This document shows, piece after piece, positions 54,442 to 64,000 of a stretch of 64,000 nucleotides of DNA (position 1 is its first letter; every line of letters begins with the position of its first letter). The notes under the pieces were generated by a model. The model did not search any database, was not told the DNA's origin, and worked only from the letters and a program-made list of their open reading frames with translations. This DNA comes from Ascaris suum (Eukaryota > Nematoda > Chromadorea > Rhabditida > Ascarididae). The translations under genes were made by a program, and so were the position numbers. The stretch covers positions 3,729,213 through 3,793,212 of the forward strand of contig CM024172.1 in assembly GCA_013433145.1 (NCBI GenBank). The letters run 5' to 3'.

Positions 54442-54838
54442 AGCTGCCACATATGAATCTCGGCGGTAAGAATCATCAACTCATCAGAGAATACGAGAAG
54501 AATCGATACGCTCGTAGCGCTGCTACATCCGTCAAGCAATTTTGTGAGAAGTGAGCAGTATTTCTCAGTTTGTTTGTCCTGTGCACCTAATTGCAGTGTA
54601 ACCTTTACTCCACCTCTTCCCCCCCCTCCCCCCTCCTCCGTTTCCGACCTTCTGCCCATTCCCACGTCCACTCCCAAGAACTCGTAAGCGTTGATAATGG
54701 CTAGGCAACTGATAAAGATGACAAATCACTAGCGAAAAATGATTGGTTCGAAATGTATTTGATTTGTATATAAGGGGAATTTGTATACAACTTTTTAGAC
54801 CCCCCAAGTGCGATCTCGAAATTCACGTGGCTGTCATT
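54442..54838 (+). CDS. Two exons of an unassigned plus-strand gene
   Basis: Exon 54442-54550 follows TTTCTTTAG and ends at GTGAGC. It reads LPHMNLGGKNHQLIREYEKN then RYARSAATSVKQFCE. Exon 54799 to about 54838 follows CTTTTTAG and continues in phase as KPPKCDLEIHVAVI. The combined text is clearly protein-like. A Cys followed by EIHVAVI resembles the start of the glycosyltransferase domain in LARGE- and GXYLT-type xylosyltransferases, but that is only an impression from a few residues. The frame stays open to a stop at 54872-54874. The possible donor GTGCTT is weak and I did not find the following exons, so this may be a gene fragment or pseudogene. It lies 0.9 kb after the astacin stop on the same strand. 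Confidence 0.45.
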
Positions 54839-54874
54839 GTGCTTCTAGCACGTTCAAATTATTTCCTTCTTTGA

Positions 54875-57800
54875 ATTATTACTTCATTCGCACGATTTAT
54901 TCATTCACCTTAGTGGTCACTTCATTCCATCCGAATATTGCATATCCTGTAGGCAACACTCTTATCAGACAAACTCCTTATGCCCAGTTAATTTCAAAAC
55001 ATTTTCCTCATAGATATCAAGTGTGCTAATCAAAGCATTTTAGCTAATAATGCATAGGCGTTTCTCACTTATTTCATGAGGCGAATTCACACCTTCTGAA
55101 ATTTGCTATTGAAGTGCATCAGAACTATTTAAGCGAACAATTGGGCAACCTTAATCGCTCGATCAGGCAAATATTCTCCACCCCTATTTTCGAATGTAAT
55201 GCACTAGACAGTATGGCTGAAATTTTACAATTTAAAACCCCCTCGTCAATATATAAAACTTCACGGGCAAATGCTTTCCTAATTTACGGGTCGGTATAAA
55301 AAACGAGCAAGTCAGAGAGGTTCGTTGAGACGGCAAAGCTGAGCATTTCCTCTCTTTCAAACAATGACGGTGGGCGAACAAATGGATAATGTTTTTGGGT
55401 TTCGATTTCCTGAGATTTTATTTTCAGGCATTTTGTTTTTTCGTGTCCTACCGCAATCATAACAATCGATCTAGATTGGAAGCGTGCCAACAATAATCTG
55501 ATCAACACACGTGGATGTTGCAAAGGATACTACGTTAACAAGGGAATTTGCGAAATGATTAAAAAATAGAACGTCTATTGAGCGAAATGTTTTTTCCATG
55601 AAGAAAGTTGAAGGAGTGTAGAATACTGAATAGATTCTAAAAAAAGAATTCGTTTTGATGGGAAAATTATTAACGAAAAGGTCGTCCAAACTTCTTTCCT
55701 ACGTATAGTTAATACGGCAATTTCCGGTGCTTCTCCTTGTGCGCATGCGGCTGTCTGCCCACTTTTATTTGTTTATTTAATTAGGTTATTTGTAATCATA
55801 CACTCAACGAGGGGCCATAGCAACGAAATTTGCAAACTCAGTTGCAATTCACTCGGCCGGTTGCTTCTTTATTCGCCAGCTTAAATGATTAGAATACGTT
55901 AGCTGCAATCGTTTTTAATCAACATCCACTAGTGAATAGTATAGGTGAAAACCTGTTCACATGACTGAGAGGTTATAACAGGATAGTTGTTATGATCGCT
56001 GATTATTCGGAAGATTCGCTCCCACACTGCTACGCAACCTGTTGTTTGAGTTTATACCAAAAGAAGTTGAATGTGTACAAGGACTGTTCCGTACAAGATA
56101 CATCAAATGATGGTTATCCAACACTGTGATGTTGAATAGCATTCGGTAATGAGTAGTTCTTCTTTTCTGACCGATGCTCAAGGATCACTTTGCTAAGGTC
56201 TCTCTTGTGATTTATTTTCACTCAAGCAACAATTTTCCAACATTATGTCAATTTACCTCACAACATTGTTCATTTTATAACGCAAATCTCATAAATTTTA
56301 TTCCTTCACTCACGGTGCTCTCATTAACCGGTGAATGCTTTCTTATAAGGGGAATAATGAGGATAAACTTTTAGACAGCATTTGATTGTAAAAGAGAAAC
56401 CGTTAAGCACAGCACAAACCCTTGTATACTTAACTACAATACAATCGAAACCCTTTAATTAACTTCTCAACGCGATCATTCTAACTCACAGCAAATGCTG
56501 TTAATTAACGTCTACTATTACAAGTGTTCGCATAGTGGAAATATGTAAGAAATAACGAATTTCACCTGAAAACTAGACTTGTTTTCATGAATTCAGCAGA
56601 AATAGTATGCGGCGATTGTATTCACCGAAGTATTCTGAATTCAGTGTAACGAGGGTAGATAAGGTCCGATAAGGTCCTCGAGCGACACAAAATACTCAAC
56701 AAGGTTTCGCTGCACTCTTCCTCCTTCGAGTACATATGAAGAATTCAACGATCACATACAAAATACGATAGGACCATACTCATGAAATCTCACTCTTAAT
56801 ACCTATAGTGGTCAGATACGCACAAACATCGAACATATACCTATGCGTGCAAACGTTTGCACATACCCAATCCCCATGCACTTTTGCAAATTCGATTTCG
56901 AGAAAAAGATGGTTATTTGGGCGAATTTAACTTCACTTACTCAATGGTGCCAAAATTGAAACCTGTCTAAGTTGAAGTGTCAGTCACTTGCCATTTATTA
57001 TATATTAATAATCTGGTAGCTGGATAACATCATCTACGATGCGGTCGATTTACGTGCATTCTCGTCATCGCGCTTTTCGGCGATTTTCTGCGGGTTGGCC
57101 CTGCGGCTCTCTCTTCCCGTCTTCGTTCACATCGCATCGATTTTTCGCACGTTCCTCGTCATAAATTTTCGGGCGCCCCAGTGCATCGTCATTTGCTGTG
57201 CTGCTTCACAGTGCCACCCACGCAATGTTTTCGTGCCAACAGTTAAGGCATATCGAGTCTTTTCTGCATTTTCAAAATTCCCATCAATTTTTGTTTTCAA
57301 CATTAATTTCACTAACATTGATATCGGCATACTTCGTATTGAGTTCACGCTTGAATTCGTTATTGAGTGCACAAAATTCTTTGAACATTCTTCGCATCAT
57401 TGAAGTGTTTTATAAGTTATTAGCGCCTCTTAAAAGAAAATATCGTTCCGAGAACGTTTCCAACAATGGAAGATTAATGTCACGAGTTCTACTGTGCGAG
57501 AATGAGTCTTCATCTGGCTACTAACAACATTACGGATGCAGTTTTCGGCATTGCGTTGCACAATTTTTAATATTTCACGGAAGTTTTTTTTTGAAGATAT
57601 AATTTTGCAATTGAGATTTCTTTCTTCACTTGCTTAGCGTTTGCTCAAAGATCTCGTCGGCATTTATATGGCTGAGAGAAGCGATTACAAGACGTCGTCG
57701 TCTCATAAAAATGCTATTAGCGTTGTGCGAGAACGTTTGACCGCGGAAAAAAACTTCCCATTTTTCGTTTAATCAGGAGACTTGTTTTGGTAGTGATCTT

Positions 57801-60176
57801 GTACACCACTTCACTTGGAGAACACATTAATGAAATAATAGTTCCTCTTTGAATTTTTCATTCATTTTATTTAAATAAAACGATGAAAAAATTTTCTAAA
57901 ATACTACAAATATGGTTCAAAACATCTACATGGCTGCTTAACTAAGAAGTGTTCCAATTCTTCCATAAATTATCACGGAAAACGGTACATGATACTTGTC
58001 GTGGATTTGTTGTTCAAGCTGAATTTCTTCTTAATTATCCATTTTATCCTAAAAAACTTCTTAATGTTATTGCTCATGGCGTTGGTTTTAAAAATGCAAT
58101 ACTAATTATAATAAATTGCAATCTTTTTCATCAAACATAAACATAAGCGTTAAGAATAGAACTGGAAACATATAACGAGAAGATGTTCGATTGTGGTTTC
58201 AAAATCGATTGGAGTTTCCGATGTAATGATTAAATCAATCACAGCTCATCACTCGTTTGATAAGAACAGGTTCGTTTAAGGAGGGTTTTAGTCTGATTTA
58301 TGCGTGAAATCAGCATTCGCTTCAGCAATTGCCTTACGTCAGACATTGCCTAAAATAGACTCACGAAATCGATTTCCACTTGCTGTTCTGACAAGTGCAG
58401 TGCTATCTAACACTTTAGATTTTAGTTTGTTGATTGAGAATCACTCACAGATATGAACGTTGTTGTGTTCATGTCACTCTCCACTATTGTCTGTTCACTC
58501 GACTGCCTTCATGACTGCATGAGAAATGAACGTCTATTGGCAGCTAGAAGCCCTAACATAAAATGTGGATTTTCTTACCTAAATTCCTCGTTTACGCTAA
58601 AATAACGACGATGAAATTCGATACGCATCTTATCGAAATCATAACAACGCTGAATTGAATAAGTTCGTTTTTGTCGTTGACAACTTCTATCGTTCGAAAT
58701 TTTTGAATCTTAAAGAAATTAATTTCCCAACGAATAGTAATTACGAGCTTCTTGTTACTTGAACTGTTTGCCTAAATGCACTTCATCTATTTACGGAAAT
58801 TCTTTCCCGACATAATTTTTCAGTTTTTTCTTTTGTTTGTTGCACAGCGAAATTAACAGACACCGTTCACGTTAATTTTATGAAACAGTTTTTCCCTTGT
58901 ATGAGATTCATTTGAAATTGTGTTGGCGTTTTTATATCTCTAAGAAATCCTTTCATTCTGAGACGAAGATAGGCTCTAGAAGCGATTATTGGAAGAGTCT
59001 TCATCAATAAACAAAATTATCCTCTCATATGGAGCGGTATGCCCGCTAAGTTTTTGTTAATCACCTATGGAGAAGTATGAATAGAGAATGTTTAACGCAT
59101 TTAACGGAGACGCGGATACCTCCTTTGCTGGAGTTAAGTTTCGCATTTGCATTGTGCGATTTCATTTGTTCATATATATTGGCGATGATGAAAGTTTTTG
59201 CAAGTATTAGCATGAAAATATTGTTGTGCAAATAATATTCGCATTTCCCGTCGACTACTTTTGAAGCAGTGTCTCCATATCTAAGATTATAGACAATCAA
59301 TTATTATGGTAACTTTAAGCATTAAAAGGTAACCATCAGCAGTCTTAATCACTCATTGATATGAAGTAGGTTGAAAATTTTGTTTCAAGTTCCAAGAAAC
59401 TCATTTTTCCTTGACCACATTTTTATCCAGCGGTATCTCTAGCTACATAGATTTCATCATTCTTATTTCTAAATCCCTCTTCCTAAAGAAGATATTTCAT
59501 TTCCATCTGTTTTCTTCGATGTTTTTTCTTTTGGTATTCTTATATTTATGGAAGCTCACACTTTTAAGCTTTGTCGCATGATTGCAAGTTGTTGAAAAAA
59601 TTGATGCATTGTAAAGAAATTTATCATGCTGATAATATACAAATTGCACTCTCGCTCCGTACTTCCTTCACTTATGGGGAATTGTATATATTGAATTGCT
59701 TGTATTGAATAGGTTGGAGTTATCAGTACTGTGTGCTGTGCATTGGTTTCATGCTAGAATTAATGCTTTAGAATGGTCGTTTGCACGTTGCCAAGTAAAA
59801 TGAATGCATTCTTGGATAATTTCGACATCAGTTCTCAGTTCATTCTGAGGCGACCATTGAATCATTATATTGCATCACACTTATCTCTAGTAATCGCGGC
59901 ATTGAAATAGCACGATAGCGGGTGTATTTGCATTTTTCACTTTCCACAAGTGATCTTGCCTGAAGGCATCACCTGATCTGTTCACTTCATCACTACGATG
60001 GTCATTGCCGGCGTTGTCTACAGTGAGATCTAGTTTTGTTTTTTCTTTCGCTGCCATCATTATACATATTTTTTCTTCACAGTATTATATTTCTGCTGGC
60101 TATGCACTATTCCCATATAATGCCTCAATTACTGAATAAAATCATTTACTGCTCAGCACTATTGCGCTTCTGAACC
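54875..60176. other. Gene-poor region
   Basis: I find no supportable gene in 5.3 kb. A GC-richer patch at 57040-57240 has long frames on both strands. One minus-strand frame reads DDALGRPKIYDEERAKN and then on, but has no acceptor or donor that I trust. At 55433 there is a strong TTTTCAG acceptor followed by about 120 bases open in one frame with four Cys, which could be an isolated exon. Confidence 0.4.
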
Positions 60177-60353
60177 TCACTCTTGCAGAATCATTTTGGC
60201 AACGTCGCTTTGGTCGTAAGTATGTATGGGTATGCCTGTGTCTCGGTCCGAATGCTTCAACTCTGAGGCCTTGGAAATGCAGTTGCGAAATTGTTGGATA
60301 CTTTGCGCACAATCGGGCAACATCTTGCACGAACATTCACGTTGATCCGACGA
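60177..60353 (-). CDS. Cysteine-rich exon of an unknown minus-strand gene
   Basis: After a good acceptor (CCTTTCGCAG ending at 60354) the minus strand is open for 58 codons: SSDQRECSCKMLPDCAQSI, then QQFRNCISKASELKHSDRDT and so on to AKMILQE. It ends either at TGA (60177-60179) or at a donor overlapping it (GA|GTGAGG, 60180). Four Cys in the pattern C-x-C-x5-C-x9-C suggest a small secreted or extracellular domain. I do not recognise the family. The exon before it lies at higher coordinates and was not found. Confidence 0.5.
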   Translation of the reverse strand, partial: SSDQRECSCKMLPDCAQSIQQFRNCISKASELKHSDRDTGIPIHTYDQSDVAKMILQE

Positions 60354-63300
60354 CTGCGAAAGGGAGGATATAGTAATTTTAATGCATAGATTCGTGCATC
60401 TGCGTGTAAGCATTTTATCGCAGCCACATCGCATAACAACGAATGTTTTCTTCACTTATGCGAACGATCGGACCAACTGGAATATATTACTTAGTTTCTG
60501 CCCTCATTTGTGTATGCGTGTATATGTCGGTCTGTTGTGTTGTTTCGACTTTGGAACCGTTGAAGATAAAATTACGAAATGTAATATGTACTGATAAATA
60601 ATGTAACATAACTTCCTTTTTCACTTATTCGTTTCATCCTTCGATTTAGAAAAGAGTTGCAGCGATCTAAAGGTGCCAATGAATTTTCATAGATTTAGCA
60701 CCGGGCCGATTCTCCCATATATCAGCCGGTTTACGAAAAGGCGGATGTTTTGTAGTTCTCTTTTTTAAAGGGAACTTATGAACCTCGCTGGTCAGAGGAG
60801 AGAAAATAAAGGCGCATACAGTGCCATCTTCGCTATGGTACGCCCTTCCAGTTTCTTACGCTGTTAATGCTCATCCATTCTTCAACTTGTTCTATTTTTT
60901 AAGGGAACTATGAAATGTGGAATGAGCGGAGTACGGCCGTTCAGAGTGTTGGAAGTCCATCATAGAACATCACATTTTGCAACTTTTCTCAAAATAACAG
61001 TGCACCTTTGTGATCGTGCATCAAATAGTGAGAATGACGTTTATAAACGTAGTGCCGCTTTTTATATTTTTTGAGATCTTTTGATATGGAACCACTTTGA
61101 GCTGGAGCTGAAACACGAGTTCCCAACTCAGGAAAGAAAGTTGTTCGAAACCATTGAGTACTAGCAAATTGACCCCATTCTACCTTCATTTCCATTCCTA
61201 TCATTTTGTCCGGTGACTCAACTGAGAGAACGTTGGCAAGACATTATGCATACGAACTAAATTACCAATGAGAGAATAGGTATTACGAGATTCTATACTT
61301 GATATGTTTTGCTGCAGGCTCGTTTGCATAAATCGTTTTTGAAAAAATAAATAAAATTTTGTTCGTCTAAATTTTCTAGGAAAATCAGTTAGACTTCTTT
61401 TCAAATCATTCTGCACTAAAATTGCAATACTTTACTCCAGAAGAAGCTCCTCCTCCTTCATTCGTTTAACGAAGTAGGAGGGAATCACTTTTCGTCGCAA
61501 CGCAATTTTAAAAAGAGCAAATGCGAGTTAAATATTATCAGAAATGATGCAATATATGAGCATATAAAATTCACTGATTGAAATACGGAAATATTTGACT
61601 AGAAGATAAGACTTTTTGCATTTGTGTTTTATTTTTTATATCACTTCAACAACCTGAATTGGGAAAACACAAAAACACGCGAGCTTGAACAGCAAGAAGA
61701 GCAAATCGTTCGCAAAATTACAATTTAAGTGAACAGACATTCATTGTGTAATGGCAGCAGTAATGCGTAGGCCGAAACAACTCAGCCTCAATTTAAAAGT
61801 TGAAGGAATGGATGCATTACCGATATCGATGGGAAGCGGACTCAAAGCTCGTTCAAAAGAAAACCGGAAACTGTGCAGAAGATCGTTTGTGTGTTAGCAT
61901 GTTTTAGAGAGCTAAAAATGAATACCACGATAACTTCCAAGATGGGCAAATTGAAATATTCCTGCGTGCGAGCTGTCAGAGAAGCCGCACACAATTTTAC
62001 AACAGTTCAATCTTCTTCGAGCTGTATTGTTCAATTCCACAACTGTTCACAACTTTTAAGTGGATTTCCCGATGACCACGGAACATAGAGCTGTTTTTTG
62101 CGAGTGGTCAGCACTTCTACGTCTATGATGAAATACAAAGTGTATTCCATTTTGCGCATCGTTCTCTACCGCTTTTATTTCTTCCGCAGTCGATTACTTA
62201 CATGAATACATCGGTGTTACGGCACGCCTCGAAATTTTCATGCTTGAAAGTGTCACATCATATCCCATCACCTCGCATAGGATCCAGCAAAGGTTTTTTC
62301 GATCCACACTGTTAAAAAGGCAGATGCAATTTCGCACAGTGTGGACGTGCAAACACATCACACTGTTTTGCAAAATTGCAATAAAAAGTGCACCCAGCAG
62401 CTAATATAATCACGTTTTTTTCATTTCTATGAGTTGTTTTTCTCTGAAGCATTCGGCATAAAGGCGGCTAAACGATTTGTGCTGGGCGGCCATGTAGAAC
62501 CGGTTTAGTGTCCTGACGCCATCCTTCAATAGCATACGCCATCATCGGTTCATGCATCGATCGTAATTTTGGCACGCCAAATCGATGCTTGACGTAATTG
62601 CAGCTTAGATGAATCTGCTAAAGTAGGTGGTACCTTCGAGCACGTTCATCGATGCTTCCATTTCGCTCGCATTCGCATCTAATCCTCGCGATCACATCGA
62701 ATCGCTCTTAACCTTCTCAAATGAGCTCTACGCTTCGTTTGGTCAATCGATGAAGGCGTTTTCTTGATAACGTTGAAAATATGTTGACAAGTTGTTTTAC
62801 TGCTCTATTTGATTCACTGAGCTAACGGAGCGTCGTTTCTATCCACTTATGGGTGTTTTTCGAATTCCGCAATGAATAAATGGATTTTAGAAATTGGAGA
62901 TAGGGGAGTGGATGGTGATCAATTTGAAGAAAGGTGAAGCAACATGGTGGCAAAGAAACGGCCATAGTGATAATGCGTTGATAATAACGTTATTATGATT
63001 GGTTCGATGAGAATTACATGATGCTGGAAGAAATTATGTCAGAAACTTGAAAGAGAAGAAAATGAAAGTAGCACGAAGTAACAAAACATATAAAGTGATG
63101 TACCGCAAGCACTGAGATATGATTGGCATAGATCAAGATTGTATGATGTCCTTTTTATATAGCACAGTTCACTAAATAATCATCTCCGATTCTCTAAAAG
63201 ATAACGTTAAAGAAATGTACATTTATTTGCCAGATAACGTTAAGCGAGTGAGCGACGATGATAACGATAAGAGTCGATGGCGCATCGCATGCACAAAAAT

Positions 63301-64000
63301 ACCCTAATATGTTCACCACGATCATATTCTCATAAGAATAAGATTAAATGTAAACGATTCATCGACTTCGTTGCATTAAAAAAAAAATTCAACGAACCTG
63401 TCTTATATGAGCCATGCATGTGGCATGCTAATCCACACTCTAAAACTGCCTCAAAAAGCTCTGTGGCAAGAACGAACATTTCAATTTTCGAGCTTCACAT
63501 CGGGAACAGAAATTGCCTGCCTTTGCCTAGGTCTTTGAAATCTAAAATATCCCACTAACAGGGAATTGTCTAAGGCATTTACGATCTTCATTAGGAGGCT
63601 CTGTAGGTATGAGCCGCATTTCGTGATGTATGTGCCGCGCCTACACTTGGAATAGCGTCCATAACTCTCACATTTATGCAGGTTTGAAGGTTTCAAATTC
63701 GTGCGTTGGCGTTGAAAGCTTGGAAGTCCTAAGTTCGGGGACCGGCGTTCAAGGCATGTATATTCTGCTGCTGTGCAGTATGAGATCGGAGTTTGAATGG
63801 CGAGACACTGAAACCTACCGTTTTAAAATGATCAATCAGCGCATGACAACATTTGTTGTGTTATGCAACCTTGCCCCTTTGAATTTAATGCCATAAACAA
63901 GGTCGCCTAATTTAGGGAATTCGGCATGCGCATGTGCAAATTTTGTTGAAAAAGTTTTGCCATTTTCTTCAGCGTATCAAATTCAAATACTGATGTTGAA
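60354..64000. other. No supported gene to the right edge
   Basis: Only short overlapping frames are present. A GC-richer block at 62460-62760 with many GATCGA- and CATCGA-like words is not open in any frame beyond about 60 codons and matches no RNA gene that I can recognise. Upstream exons of the cysteine-rich minus-strand gene may be hidden here. Confidence 0.4.

Noticed and set aside
57095..57403. Overlapping frames on both strands at about 57.1-57.4 kb
   Set aside because: The patch is GC-richer, but no acceptor and donor pair supports an exon on either strand.

Overview
The window looks like nuclear DNA of a nematode, probably a clade V (rhabditid/strongylid) parasite. It is AT-rich. Its genes are cut into many short exons with TTTTCAG-type acceptors, and the recognisable families are ones abundant in nematodes. 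Species cannot be fixed from sequence alone. All gene models below were assembled by hand, requiring reading-frame and phase agreement at every junction.

Layout. (1) 75-3064, minus: a membrane-anchored short-chain dehydrogenase/reductase, seven exons, with its 3' end at or just beyond the left edge; one intron lacks an AG acceptor. (2) 5.3-8.9 kb: broken coding-like stretches, probably gene or transposon relics. (3) 9288-11348, minus: three well-spliced internal exons of a gene I do not recognise, with a 137-bp AT microsatellite in one intron. (4) 11.35-18.65 kb: mostly non-coding, with a second long TA/TTTA array and the upstream region of the next gene. (5) 18656-24794, plus: a complete nine-exon beta-tubulin of 455 residues. 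(6) 26345-38309, minus: a complete 14-exon NRF-6/acyltransferase-3 family membrane protein of 713 residues, convergent with the tubulin gene. (7) 42614-53556, plus: a 17-exon astacin metalloprotease with EGF, CUB and thrombospondin-1 domains (NAS-33 to NAS-37/HCH-1 group), first exon not found; it diverges from gene 6. (8) 53.6-64 kb: gene-poor, with a short diverged duplication, a pair of phase-compatible plus-strand exons at 54.44-54.84 kb, and one cysteine-rich minus-strand exon at 60.18-60.35 kb.

The genes do not form an operon or a pathway: strands alternate and spacing is in kilobases. What recurs between genes is unusual splicing. Four of the 43 introns I could place need GC rather than GT at the 5' end, and one needs CG or a missing base at the 3' end. 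I found no defence system, CRISPR array, ribosomal RNA or convincing tRNA gene. The least explained items are the unrecognised minus-strand gene at 9.3-11.3 kb, the orphan exons in the last 10 kb, and GC-rich coding-like islands inside introns.
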